From: Anaeramoeba flamelloides
Taxonomy: Eukaryota; Metamonada; Anaeramoebidae
Assembly: GCA_027625915.1 (NCBI GenBank)
Contig: JANTQA010000026.1
Location: forward strand, 930,001-994,000
DNA: 64,000 nt
Direction of reading: 5' to 3'
The notes under the pieces were generated by a model, which was given only the letters and a program-made list of their open reading frames with translations, was not told the DNA's origin and made no database searches. The position numbers and the translations under genes were made by a program. Below, piece after piece: positions 1 to 11,325 of the stretch; position 1 is the first letter of the stretch, and every line of letters starts with the position of its first letter.

Positions 1-698
1 ATTTTAATAAACAGATAAAAACTCTTATATTTTAAAAATTATTAAAAAATATAATCAAAAAACACAAAAATTGGTAATAAAAATATTTGAACGAGGTATT
101 AGAGATGTTTTATTACTAAACTTTCACAAAAAAATTTTTAACCTAAAGATTGTTTATTGGTAAATGTTTCACTTTAAAAGGCATTAACTAGTCTCAATTT
201 TCTTAGGATTTATTGGTATTTTCAAAGATATTTTGGTTTTTTCACTTCGACTTTTACAAAAAAAAAATTATCAAAAAAAGGAAAAGAAAAAAATTTAAAT
301 TGAAATTTTTCAATGATAACAAAAGGAAAAGTAAAATTGGAAACAGAAATAAAATAATGAAAAAGCAAAAAAAAAATTGATTTTAAGTCGAAAATTTATT
401 TTGATAAAAATTAGAAAAAAATATTCTGATCCAAAAATTTGAAAATATTTTTTTGATAAAAATAAAACTAAACACCTATAAAAGCACTTCCATTAACATT
501 TTAAAGCGAATCAACATTTTTGAAAAAATAGTTTAGATTATTTATCAAAATAACCAATACAAAAAAAAAAAAAAAAAAATGATTTGGTTTCAAATGAAAT
601 TAAGGTTCATTATCAATCAAGTCAAAAATAGTAATTGCAAAAGAACTGAAAAGGTAATTTTAAAAATAGAAAATGATTATTAGATTATATTATCCAAT
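1..698. other. 3' flank of the ankyrin/BTB gene, no gene seen
   Basis: AT-rich with A runs; no frame or repeat that I can define. Confidence 0.5.
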
Positions 699-2126
699 TT
701 ATTTTTTTTTAATTTTATTTAGGTAATATTCCAGTGGGCTTTTGTCTTTTAGTTGGAAATAATCAATTGAATCCATTAAGTCATCTATCATTTCATCTGA
801 TATTATCTTTTTCGGGATTTGTTGTGTATATAAATATTCAAGAAAAATTTCCCAATATTCTAAAGATTTACCAGAAAAGTCTTTAATTTCTTTTATTTCA
901 GGATCGTTTATCGATAAAAACAATCCACGATATAAACCAGTTCGGCATTGTAAAATTAATTTGTGTACTTTAATCTTTTGTTTTTCTTTGATAATGATTG
1001 TAAAATCTTTTGAAGCTTCATCTTCAAATAAATTTTTTAAGCAATTATCTAAAGCGAAATCTAATGAAAAGGGGGAAATTTCTAATTCGTAGAATATTTT
1101 TTCAAAATAATATTCTTCATTTTTTTCTTCTATTTCTTTTTCAATCTCTTTTTCTATTTCTATTTCAATTCCATTTTCTTTTTCTATTTCTATTTCTTTT
1201 TCTTTTTCTTTTTTATTTTTTTTTCCTTTTTTATTTTTCTTTTTCCTTTTATTTTTGATTTTCTTAGTTTTTTCTTTTTCATTTTCTTTTTTTTTTTTTT
1301 TTTCTTTTAAGAAATTTGTTTCTTTTTCCCTTTTTTCTCCATTCTTCATTTTCCTTTCCTTTCTTTTTTTCTTTTTCTTTTTACTTTTATTTTTGATTTT
1401 TCCAGTTTTTTCTTTTTCGATTCCAATTTCTTTTTCTTTTTCGGTTTTTTTTCTATTTTTTTGATTATTTTTCTTTTTTGCTTTTTCTTCTTTTTCTTTT
1501 CCTTTTCCTTTTCCTTTCTCTTTTTCTTTTTCTTTTTCTTTTTCTTTTCCTTTTAAAAAATTTGTTTCTTTTTCCTTTTTTTCTCCAATCTTCATTTTCT
1601 TTTTCTTTCCTTTTTTCTTTTTCTTTTTACTTTTATTTTTGATTTTTCCAGTTTTTTCTTTTTCGATTCCAATTTCTTTTTCTTTTTCGGTTTTTTTTCT
1701 GTTTTGGAGCTTATTTTTATTGTTTTCTTTTCCCTCTTTTTGTATTTTTTCATTCTTATCTATATATTTTTCTTTTTGATTAAATTTATAATATTTTAAT
1801 AATTCGGAATATTTTATTTTTCGATCGGGAATTTTTTCATAATATAACCATTTCATAAACTCTAAAATAACCTCTTCTGGATATTTTGTAAGAACTTCCA
1901 AGATTTCTTTTATTTTTTTACCAGTTCTATATTCAAGCAGATATTTATGGAATTTTATACCTTTAATTTCAGAGTCAGTAAATTCTTTTCGATCAAAATA
2001 ATTGATAAAATCTTGTTTTAAACGATGAAAATTATAATCAGATAATGATTTTATTTCTTGTTTTATATGAAATGGTAATATTTTAAATGATTTAAATATC
2101 AAATCAAGCTGGGTTTCTTGGTGGAT
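699..2126 (-). CDS. Double-BTB part of an ankyrin/BTB protein (3' exon)
   Basis: Open for 475 codons. The frame is closed upstream by TAG at 2127-2129, which also serves as a 3' splice site (TTTAG), so this is best read as the last exon and not a gene with its own start; the first ATG-like codon is only a TTG. Order of parts: a short end of an ankyrin repeat (QETQLDLIF), a degenerate first BTB fold (FHKYLLEYRTG ... FMKWLYYEKIP), about 210 residues of K/E-rich linker, then a clear second BTB domain (FTIIIKEKQKIKVHKLIL ... LEYLYTQQIP). The same BTB-BTB layout occurs in the RCC1/BTB protein at 57.5 kb, where the two BTB folds are almost adjacent. BTB domains mediate dimerisation and often recruit cullin-3 ligases; the partner here is unknown. 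I join it to the ankyrin exon at 4307 because the phases match and an ankyrin repeat appears to continue across the junction. It could instead be a separate gene with an unseen first exon. Confidence 0.75.
   Translation of the reverse strand: MHQETQLDLIFKSFKILPFHIKQEIKSLSDYNFHRLKQDFINYFDRKEFTDSEIKGIKFHKYLLEYRTGKKIKEILEVLTKYPEEVILEFMKWLYYEKIPDRKIKYSELLKYYKFNQKEKYIDKNEKIQKEGKENNKNKLQNRKKTEKEKEIGIEKEKTGKIKNKSKKKKKKGKKKKMKIGEKKEKETNFLKGKEKEKEKEKEKGKGKGKEKEEKAKKKNNQKNRKKTEKEKEIGIEKEKTGKIKNKSKKKKKKRKERKMKNGEKREKETNFLKEKKKKKENEKEKTKKIKNKRKKKNKKGKKNKKEKEKEIEIEKENGIEIEIEKEIEKEIEEKNEEYYFEKIFYELEISPFSLDFALDNCLKNLFEDEASKDFTIIIKEKQKIKVHKLILQCRTGLYRGLFLSINDPEIKEIKDFSGKSLEYWEIFLEYLYTQQIPKKIISDEMIDDLMDSIDYFQLKDKSPLEYYLNKIKKK
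1306..1700 (-). repeat. 246-bp tandem duplication in the K/E linker
   Basis: Two copies of a segment of about 145 bp lie 246 bp apart (82 codons). Both encode NRKKTEKEKEIGIEKEKTG and, further on, a GEK(K/R)EKETNFLK motif. The offset is a multiple of three, so the frame is kept. It lies between the two BTB domains. Confidence 0.8.
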
Positions 2127-2139
2127 CTAAATTTTCACA

Positions 2140-2170
<31 letters not shown>

Positions 2171-2591
2171 AACAAATAAATAAATAAACCAATAAATTAA
2201 TAAATAAATAAATTAATAAATAAATTAATAAATTAATAATTATTTGTTAATAAATAATCCAATAAATATGATTGTATTCTTAATGATATGTTTTTATTCA
2301 TTTTAACACTTTTTTTTTTTTTTTTTTTTTTTTTTTTCAATTTCTAAATCGATTATCCTAAATATTTTATTTTGTAATGATATTGGGTGTGTGTGGAGGG
2401 GGGGCAAAGCTTTTTTTGATTAATTATATTTATTAAAATACGAGAATAATGTGTTTTTTTTTTTTGAAAAAAATCTTTTAGATTACCTTTGTTTATAGAA
2501 AGTATTGTAAACAAACAATCTGTAATACTGATTTCAAAAATTGTGAATTTTTTTTTTTTTTTGTTGTTGTTTATAATTTTTAAAATATCAA

Positions 2592-2625
<34 letters not shown>

Positions 2626-2743
2626 GAGAAAGAAGTAATCAAAGAAAATTTACTAAATAAAAAGGAGAAGAAGAAAAATAATTAAAATATTAAAGTAAAA
2701 AAATATTTTATCATTTACATGACCAAATTAAAGATTATCCACT

Positions 2744-2826
2744 GTCGTTAGGTTCTCCAGGATTTAAAAGAACTGAGTAAAATCCTTGATTTTACTAAAT
2801 TCTTTCGAATTCTGGAAAACCTAGAC
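2744..2826. mobile_element. Hairpin module (GTCGTTAGG...CCTAGAC)
   Basis: About 83 bp. Left end GTCGTTAGGTTCTCCAG, right end CTGGAAAACCTAGAC; the interior folds back on itself (AAAAGAACTGAGTAAAATC against GATTTTACTAAATTCTTT). It is absent at the matching point of the repeat copy near 33233. Confidence 0.7.
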
Positions 2827-2922
2827 ACGCCCACTGAAACAGGAGGAGTAAAAATCCGATAAAAAGATTATTAGCAATAAATAAGATTCCACAAATTGTG
2901 ATTAATAAATTGGTATTCCACT

Positions 2923-3023
2923 GTCGTTAGGTTTTTTTTTTTTTTTTTTTTTTTTTTGGTTTAAAAGAATTGAGCAAAATCAGAGATTTTACTCCATTCT
3001 TTTAAATTAAAAAAAAACTAGAC
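2923..3023. mobile_element. Second hairpin module with an extended T run
   Basis: Same left end (CTGTCGTTAGG) and right end (CTAGACAC), with the same internal fold. The left stem carries a T run of about 27 bases. It is absent at the matching point near 33330 in the other repeat copy. Confidence 0.65.
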
Positions 3024-3409
3024 ACGGTTCCGAAAAGTGGGGCACTATATATCCGAATTTGTATATTTTTTTACTATTTTAAGAATTTTTTATTTTCAAT
3101 TTTTTTATTTTCATTTTTTCTTTATTACCTGAAATTTTCTAACCATAAGAGCTTTGATGAAAAATAAAATATCAAACTTTTATATATTTAGAATATTTAT
3201 AAAGTAAATTATTAATAATTTTTAACAATGAGTTGTTCGTTGATACTATGGGATATTTTTTTTTCATTTTATTTTTCTCAGTAAGTTACAATTTTTGAAA
3301 GATGGTTTAGATACGTGTTAAAAAAGATTTATTTCTTAGTATTGTTATTTTCATTTTGTTGGAATTATTACTATCCAAATTTTAGTAAATCTTAAAATTA
3401 ATTTACTTT

Positions 3410-4130
3410 GGTATATATATATTGGCTATTTCGAAAAAAAACAGAGAAATTTTATTTTAAAATTACTTTATTAAACTTAATTTCAATAATAATATTCAAA
3501 ATTCTAAAGTTTTCCATCGATCATTAATAAATCATTCATAATTAGTAAATTTGTTTATCCATGAAACATTACTTTAATTTTAGATTATTAAGTTTCCGAT
3601 TTCAATTATCTGATATTTTTCAGTGGTGAAAATTGGATGTTTATTTTCTTTTTTTTTCAAAAAAATGTAATCTAGATAGAATTTCAAATGGAATGGAAAA
3701 CTTATAACGGGATTTTATTGTTAAAAAAAAATCGTTTATGTACTTACCATATTGCATGTTTTTATTGGAATTTGTCAATTTTTTTCTACAATAAAAGTCG
3801 TGTTTAAATATTTTTCATTTTTTAGTAATATTTTATTATAAATATTTTGAAATAAATTAATATGTACTCTTTCAATTAGTAGCAATATTAATCTTAATTT
3901 GATATTACCAAGACATGAGTAGAACAACTTTAAAAGAGAATATTATTTGAAATATAAAAAAAAATTCTCAACTTTTTTGGGAAATAGATTGGTTTATAAA
4001 AATTATTTACAATAATTCCATGGGAACTAATAATAAATAAACATTTGAAGATTTTCTTCTTGATATTTTGTTTTTTGAAGTATTTTTTTGTCAAATTTTG
4101 ATGATTTTATATTTCTTCCTTTCAAGTAAC
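3410..4130 (+). repeat. Dispersed repeat, copy 1
   Basis: Diverged but ordered similarity to 32240-33010 (shared TTGATATTACCAAG, GTAGAACAACTTTAAAA, TTTTTATTGGAATTTG) and, more weakly, to 16120-16610. The last block (about 3955-4130) appears in reverse complement in the 32 kb copy. No conserved frame. Confidence 0.65.
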
Positions 4131-4306
4131 AATTTTATAATGGTAAATGTGTTCATTTTTAAAGATAATACATAACCCCAATTTTTTTATAGTTAATTTG
4201 GAGTTTTCAAACATTTTTTTTTCTTTGAATTGATTTTTTTAGATGAAAAAAAAAAAAAAGAAAAGAAAAGAAAAAAGAAAATTAAAAAGAAAGAACTAAA
4301 GCAAAC

Positions 4307-7065
4307 ATTTGGAAAAATTTGAACTCCCATTTTTAAAAAAAAAATTAGAAGATCTATGTTGTTGTTGTTTAAGCAAAAGTAATGGAAGGGTGATTGGTTA
4401 AATTTGTCTTTTAAATTGAAATGTATATTTAACATTAAAAAAAAATGGATTGAGAAAGGATTTAAAAACTTTTGATTACAAAAAAAATGAAGAATAGTTC
4501 TCTCATTCTTATCTTTTGAATAGGGGTCAATTAGCTTGTATTTTAAAAGTAAAACAAACGTCTCAAAATTTAGATTTTGATTAAATAGTAAATGTAGCGG
4601 GGACGTTCCATAATCATTTTCAAGATTAAAATTTACTTTTAGTTTATAAAATAAATCGATAAATTTCAAATCGTTAATTCCATTTGAGCATATATAATGT
4701 AAAGGTGTTTGTTTATAATAATTGGTTTGGTGAATGTGAATATTTGTGTCCTTTAAATTTAAAAAAAAAACGAAAGTTTTATAATCCAAATCCTTCTGCT
4801 GACATAAATAAGAAAAGGGGGTATTTTTAAATTGATCTTTAGCATTATAATCCAAATCTGAATTTTTAAAAAGGTATTTAATTATTTCATATTTTGGGCT
4901 TGATTGGCATAATAAATGGAAAGGTGTTTGATTTCGAGAATTGGGTTTGTTAACATCTGCCCCATTTTCAAGAATTAATTGTACTAATTTTAAATCCATA
5001 TATGTGCCTTTAAATAAGTAATGGGTTGGTGTATTTAATAAATAATCTTGCTGATTCAAAATATTATTTTTGGTATTGTTCGTTAATAATATTTCTAAAA
5101 GATGATATAATATTTCAAGGGGTGGGTTTTTTTTAGGTATCATATGGAAAATAGTTTGTTTTTGGATATTTTGTTCAAAAAGATCGGAACGGTACTTAGT
5201 AAAAAAATTTAGGTAATTGAGATTTAAATAATTTTGGCATAAATAATGAAAAGAATTATTCTGATCATCATCTTTTGCTTTCAAAATATTTTCATCATAT
5301 TTCAAGCATAATTCAAGGTTATCAATTGTTGAACTATTTATACAAAGAAAATGAAAAGCATTCTGTCCGTATTTATCTTTGCATCTCAGTTTTGCTTTAT
5401 TTTTCAACAATAATTCAAGTGTTTTGGTGTCCAAATCTTTGTTTTGCTTGCATATCAATAAAAATGGTGTTTCCATTTTGGAATTTTGCAAATTTAACTT
5501 TGCTTTATAATCTAAGCACAGTCTAATTAGATCATATGTTGGCTTGCAGTGTTTACAAATTTGATGAAAATTTGAATCTTGATGGTATGAGTCACAATCG
5601 TTTATTTTTAAACCAAATTTCAAATATAATTTAATTTCTTCAAATTTTCTATGGCGGTATAGCATTCTATAGAATATCGGTGAATATCCCTGATATATTC
5701 TGGAGTTAATATTTGCCTTATGATCTATAAATAATTTAAATAAATTTTCATCGTGATTTGGAGAAAAACAAAAATTTGAAAATGCTGTTTCATTATTTTC
5801 ACCAGGCTGGTTTGCCTTTGCTCCTTTTTTGAAACATAATTTAATTAATTCAATATTTGTCGCATACTTACAAATATTATGAAATGGTGTCACCATTCTT
5901 TTGTTCCTGTAATTGATGTCAGCTATATCATTTTCAATACAATATGTTAATACTTCAGTTGGGCAATCTCTCCGGTTGCATAAGAAATGGAATGGTGTGT
6001 CTCCATATTTGCACGGTTTGTTAAAATCACCTTTATATTGGTGAAGCAGTTTGATTAATTTGAGATTAATATTTTGGTGTCTGTTTCTTAGTGTATGTAG
6101 AGCTGTGAATCCATTTTGATCAGTTTGATTTGGGTTTGCTCCTTTTTTTAAAAATAACTCTACTATTTCATTTGATTGTTTATAGTGATAACAATGAATC
6201 AGAATGTGTTTAAAAATCGTAATATTTTGAAGTTTTGAATTTATGTTTGTCCCATCATAATGATTCAAGCAAAACAATAGATGTTCTTTTTTGATCACAC
6301 TTTTGGAATAATGAATATTATACACCAAATAATGGAATGCAGTAAATCCTTCATTATCAGTGATATTAAAATTAATTCCTTTCTCTATTAAATATTGTAG
6401 TAATGGGAATGATTTCTCATTTATTTTCTTGTTGCACAGTATATGAGCAAGATTCCTTTTATTATTATCTACTTCATTGATATTACATACATTGTCTAAA
6501 AAAAATCCAAGTGTGCTGGTATTTATGTTCCTTACAATGAGATTTTGCAATGCGGTTTCACCAGACTGGTTTTTTTGGTTCAGATTTATTCCTCTTGATA
6601 GTAGAATTTTCAATATATCAATACTTTCTTCACATAAACAGATATATTTTACTAAATATTTTTTTCCTTTTCCTTCTTGAGTTTTTTTTTCTTTTTCGAT
6701 TTCTTTTTCGATTTCTTTTTCTTTTTCTTTTTCTTTTTCTTTTTCTTTTTCTTTTTCTTTTTCTTTTTCTTTTTCTTTTTCTTTTTCTTTTTCATTTTCT
6801 GTTTCTGTTTCTGTTTCTGTTTCTTTTTCTTTTTCTTTTTCTTTTTCTGTTTCTTTTTCTTTTTCATCTATATTGGGTATTTTTTAATTATTTTGGTTCA
6901 CAATAAGAGAAAAGGTTTTTATTAGTTACATAAACTTATAAAGGTAAAAAGAGTTGTTTTTGAAAAATTCAAATAATATTTGAAATTATTTTTATTTTTG
7001 AATTGATTGAATGAACAAAAAAATAAAAAATAATTAATGGAGATTTGCGAAGATATTTTATCCAT
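4307..7065 (-). CDS. Ankyrin-repeat part of an ankyrin/BTB protein
   Basis: The core is one open frame from about 6867 down to 4307 (about 850 codons), made of roughly 20 ankyrin-like repeats with TPFH, SPFHYL and GETALQNL signatures spaced about 33-40 residues apart. They begin after a K/E-rich tract in the same frame (EKEKEKEIEKE, then GKGKKYLVKY). The frame is open past the first TTG at 6613, so that codon is not the start. A possible first exon is 7065-6930: ATG at 7065, donor GTAACT at 6929, acceptor TATAG at 6868, a 62-base intron with matching phase. That exon is F/N-rich and tentative. Downstream, the frame runs into low-complexity F/K sequence after FPN, which reads as intron. Joining to 2126 gives a predicted 1,374-residue protein. 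Ankyrin repeats bind partners and BTB domains dimerise, so a cytosolic adaptor is likely. Confidence is high for the ankyrin core and low for the first exon. Confidence 0.8.
6662..6867 (-). repeat. AAAAAG hexamer array coding K/E
   Basis: About 200 bases of (GAAAAA)n with a few GAAACA and GAAATC variants. On the minus strand the frame continuous with the ankyrin repeats reads EK repeats; the other frames read poly-K or KR. Such arrays change length easily, so the real length of this tract is uncertain. Confidence 0.85.
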
Positions 7066-7084
7066 TGATCTTTATTTTATATTA

Positions 7085-7480
7085 ATGTTTAATATGGAAT
7101 ATAAACTATTTTTCAGTCAAAGGGGCCCAGTTGTAATGGGTGACATACATGTGTCTAAAGAGTTTGCATAGATATTAGAAAAAAAATTTTATTTTGGTAA
7201 TTTTCAAAATTGAAATCATTTTTCCACATTTTTACTTATTTTGGTTTTTTTTTTTTCGATTTTTTTTTTAAAACCTAATTCAGTTTCAAAAAATTTTTTT
7301 TATTGCAAGATCAATAGTCACTTGGTAAAAATGTGTTATTCTAAGGTTATTGAAACCATATAAAGATTGTTGAGAAATCATATTCATTTCTATTGCAATT
7401 CTATGAAGATCTTTGATCTTGATATTTGTTTAATAAATGTGAAAAATTTTCAGTTGAATTTTTATTTCCTTTTTCGACTA
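7085..7480 (+). repeat. Dispersed repeat, inverted relative to 50 kb
   Basis: Reverse-complement similarity to about 49960-50300 (TTGCAAGATC, TAGTCACTT, AAGGTTATTGAAAC) and to 33430-33590 (the ACTACAACGGGACCCCTTTG block against CAAAGGGGCCCAGTTGT here). Noncoding. It begins about 20 bp upstream of the proposed first exon of the ankyrin gene. Confidence 0.6.
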
Positions 7481-9639
7481 GAGACCACAAATCCCAACAC
7501 ACTTCGTTTGGGGACTTGATTTCTAAAAGAAAAGTATGAAAAATGAAGTGAAATTGTTTCCTGGTTATTATTCAAATAGCAGTAGAAGTTCAAAACGAAC
7601 ATTGTTGTTTTCCTCAATGGGTCCCAAAGAATTTGAGTTTTTCAATTTTTAAGAAAATTTATTAATTAATTAGTTTTCTTTCTGACATATATCAACAATT
7701 TTTTCATATGTATTATTCTACTTATTTCTTATTTTTTCTTCAAAGGCCAATTATATAAAATAATTGATCTTTGAAAAAAATGTTTTTTTTGGATATTCCC
7801 CTTTGACTGAAACAGAGTTTACATATTTCTTAGTATATGGATACAATAATATATATTATTTTTTGAAAATTTTGTTTAATGAATATAAATATCTAAATTT
7901 TGATTGTAAAACAGTTCACCCCCGTTCTTTGCCGCAGCTTGGGTTCAATAAATCTCAAAAATCTTTTACTAAAAAATTGAAAAAAATAAAAATCTTTTCA
8001 ACATTTTATTGTTTTTTAATTTCTAAAATCAAATTAATTTGTAGATCAATAAAAAAGGGGTTGAAGTGGCTTGTTTTTTCGGAAATTCAAATAAATAAAG
8101 AGATCAAGATCTGCCAAAGGGGGGCTGAATTTGCTTTTTTTTCTTGATAATTTGGTCAAATATGGAAAATATTTTTATTGTTTTGAAAAAATAAATTTAC
8201 TGTTATTTTCCAATTGATAAAATGAAAATTTTTATTTCAAATTTAACAAAATATATAACTTATTATTAGTTGAAAAAAATGAAAAGATCTCGGCATAAAT
8301 CAATTTAGATATGATCTTTTTAGAAATTCAATTTTGATCCCTTATTGAACTTTGAGATAAATTTGTAAAATGTGTAATTTGATTTAAGCAGTCATTTAAA
8401 CCATTTGAAGTGGTATATTTCTGAAAGATTGTTTTTGTAAATAAAGAGAATTGAAGATGTGTTTTGATAAATTTTTATCGATCAACAACTAAGTATTTAA
8501 ACCCCTTACTGAAAAAAATAAAATATAAATAAATAAAAAAACTATTTTTTTTCTGTACCAATCAAAAATACACACCATCAAAATCAAAATATTTTTATAA
8601 CCTAAAATGAAAATTAAACTATTCTTTTAATGAGTTGAAAAATGAATTTTTTCTTTTTTTTTCCTTTCTTTAATCAAAAAAAAAAATGATAAAATATAAC
8701 GACTAAAAGACATTCAAGTTATAAATGGTTTTTTTTTTTCAGCGTATATTTGTAATTTTTAAAATTAGCTAGGTTAAAAATAATCTCAAAAAGTAATTTT
8801 CATTAATGAAAAGGGGTGCCAAATCTCCGATGTCTATTGAAGATTTAATTTTTGAAAATAAAATTTCTTGAAAAGAAAATTTCTTTAAAAGAAAATAATT
8901 AAAGAATGTTTTTCTATATTAGCCATGAACTAAATTAATTTTTTATCTTTTAGAATTCGAAATTGTTTAGTTTTTTTCAAAAAAAATATTTGAAAAAACA
9001 ATAAATATCTTCTTATGTTTCGAAAAATACTAATATTTCAATATATTTCTTTTTTCACATTCAAATCTATTTTGTATAAATCTCTTATGATCGAAAAATA
9101 GATTACCTAAACTTTTTTAACCTCAGTAAATTTCAATTTTCAACTTTTACCCTTAATTGAATTCTAAATTAATATGGCTTTTTTTCTTGTTTCCAAATTA
9201 AATTAAAATCATGTCAATTTATTACCTTTTTTTATTTAAAGTTTTTTTTTTCATAGATTATTGATCATCGATTCCCATCCATTTTTTAATCCACAAATAA
9301 AAACTAAACTTATTTTAGGTATTTTTAACTACTGAAAATTAGAAAAAATAAAAAATACAGAAATTGTAGGAAAAAAACCTATTATTTTTTTTTTTCAAAA
9401 TTAAAAGATTATTTTTGAGGTTAATCTTCATTTAGTCTTTGCTAAAGGTGATTGTACACTTTTTTTTTATTAAAGGAAAAATTTATTTCAATTTTTTCAT
9501 CTTTCGAAATAACGTAAAAATGTATCAAATATTTAATAATTTTTGGAGATCTGAAATATTTGCTCTGGTATTTTGTTTTTCAATAGTTTGTAAAATTTCT
9601 TAAAATTATTAAAAAATTAGGCATCTATTTTTTTACAAT
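7481..9639. other. AT-rich intergenic DNA, no gene seen
   Basis: I see no gene. One open frame of 127 codons (7764-8147, plus) has no recognisable domain and AT-driven composition (F, K, I, Y). A weak repeat similarity links 8200-8310 with 45250-45345. Confidence 0.6.
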
Positions 9640-10100
9640 TATACAGAGTATAAACAAGGAACTGTTATTATTAAAATAAGTTCTTTGATAATATTTTTTT
9701 TTTTTTTTTTCATTATTTATTAGTATTGGTTTTATTTGTTGTAAAATATTTTAAAAATTTGAGAAATAAAAGTAAAAGATATTCGTAGATTTTGTCTTTG
9801 ATTTATTATTTACCCATTGAAAAAAATTAAGATTTGGTTTTTATTTATTGATTAAAAACAATCAAATTAATAAGTATTTCTTTATTTTATAAGTTCAATT
9901 TTCCAGTTTTTAAAAAAAGTATTTTGGGGTTAATTTTTAATTTAATGGTTTTGGTTTTTTTTCGGGTATTATTTTAATTTAATAAAATAAAATAATTGAT
10001 TTGAACTGTTCTTTGAATAAATAAATTCTATTTTTTCAGCCCATGTTGGAAAGTTCAAAAATATTTAAAATTAATCTCTATTCAAAATAATATAAATAAA

Positions 10101-10185
10101 CAGTCGTGCTGCCGAGTGCTGTAAGGTGTATTCAGGCGTATTCGGGTACATTAGAGTGTAATAGAGTACAATCAAGTGCCGAGAT
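10101..10185. repeat. Decamer array
   Basis: About eight imperfect 10-base units: CCGAGTG, CTGTAAGGTG, TATTCAGGCG, TATTCGGGTA, CATTAGAGTG, TAATAGAGTA, CAATCAAGTG. The more regular form GTGCCGTAGA recurs at 11327-11350 and 56612-56628. Its G+C is much higher than the surroundings. Confidence 0.65.
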
Positions 10186-10541
10186 TTTTTTTAAATTCCA
10201 AAAAGTAAAAAAAACTAACGGTGATTTTACTTGAGGTTTATTGTTTTATTTGTTGAGTGTTCTAGGTTTTTTTTACTTTTTGAAATAAACCAAAAATTTA
10301 TTAAAATTTTCTATTTATTTCAAAAAGTAAAAAAAAACCTAGAACACTTCACAAATAAATAGAAAACTCAAAAAAACCCAACGAAAATCTATTGATTTTC
10401 CAAATAAATAGAAAACTCAGAAAATATAATAGCTGGTTTTCCAGAATTCAAAAGAATAGAGAAAAATCTATGATTTTACAAATTATTTTAAATTCTGGAA
10501 AACCTAACGACAAAAGATATTTAAAATGAAAGATGTAGACT

Positions 10542-11325
10542 TTGATTTTAAAACTCAGAAATTTTAAAAATTATTTAAATAGATATTCTTATGTTATGAA
10601 CAAAGACAAATCAAAATACTGTCAATTATGCAAAAAGTCAAAAAGATTAGATATCATTGAAGATTTGGATCATTTTCTATGGAATTTCCCAGCCTATGAA
10701 AATATTCGCAAAATATGGATATCTGAATTTAAAAAAAAAATTAATATTTCTGATATATTAAAAAATAATAACTGTTGTGGAAAAAAAGTGAAACATGGTT
10801 TTTAATTGGGAAAATTAATTGAACCTGAAAATGAAAAGTGAGATCAATTAAAAAATAAATAATCTAAAGAATAAATAAAGGCAAAATGAAGTCTTGAACG
10901 CAATAACAGTTTTTCTAATACTATCTTTTGGTAATGGGGTTTTTCTTTGATTTGATCAATTATTAAAAATTTGTTCAAAAAATTGACTTTTTTTGTGATC
11001 TCCAAAACACTAACAATTTCGAGATGAAAGTAGATTTAAATTGTATTTATTGGTTTGGTTAAAATTAATGTAATGGGTTATTATTTGAAGTTAATTGGTT
11101 TCTTCTTTTAATTGGTTTTGTTTTTTATTTTCAATTAATGTTCCCGATTAAAAAACGTGTTGAACTTTTTTTTACTGTTTCACTTTTTTTCCACAACGGT
11201 AATATTATTACTATTTTAGATATTATTAGAAAAAGAGATCCATCATGTTTATTGTCCATAGTGAGTAATAAATTTATTTTTGAGTCTTTAACAAAATATC
11301 TAAATTCTAAATTTAGGAATTCGGG
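10542..11325 (+). pseudogene. LINE reverse-transcriptase C-terminal zinc-binding remnant
   Basis: 10542-10805 encodes 87 residues with YCQLCKKS, DHFLWNFPAYENIRKIW: the CxxC...H...(C) ...R layout found just after the reverse transcriptase in many LINE ORFs (zf-RVT type). The final cysteine is N-F-P here, so the metal site is incomplete. A second stretch, 11216-11325 (SNKFIFESLTKYLNSKFRNSG), matches what directly follows the zinc motif in the copy at 56.3-56.6 kb; here about 400 bp separate the two blocks. No RT catalytic motif is present. It is a truncated, dead copy. Confidence 0.65.

Larger units (their letters stand above)
2625..3060 (+). repeat. Dispersed repeat (copy 1) carrying two hairpin insertions
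   Basis: Apart from two hairpins, this segment matches 33115-33360 in order and orientation: shared blocks include AAAGAGAAGAAGAAAAATAA-like and AGGAGGAGTAAAAA-like stretches and the GATTAATAATTGGTATTCCAC region. The copy at 33 kb lacks both hairpins, so it serves as an empty-site comparison. Confidence 0.75.
2127..4306 (-). other. Proposed 2.2 kb intron filled with repeats
   Basis: This is the gap between the ankyrin exon and the BTB exon. The acceptor is TTTAG before ATCCACCAAG. The proposed donor after the codons for FPN is GTTTGC, weaker than the GTA donors seen in the other genes here. It holds TA and T runs, a dispersed repeat carrying two hairpin modules (2.6-3.06 kb) and another dispersed repeat (3.4-4.1 kb). 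No convincing coding frame is seen on either strand. If the genes are separate, this is intergenic DNA. Confidence 0.5.

Noticed and set aside
6652-6925. Poly-K and poly-F frames over the AAAAAG array
   Set aside because: Shadow frames; only the EK frame joins the ankyrin repeats.
7764-8147. 127-codon plus-strand frame
   Set aside because: No domain, no splice support, and its composition (F, K, I, Y) is what A/T-rich DNA gives by chance.
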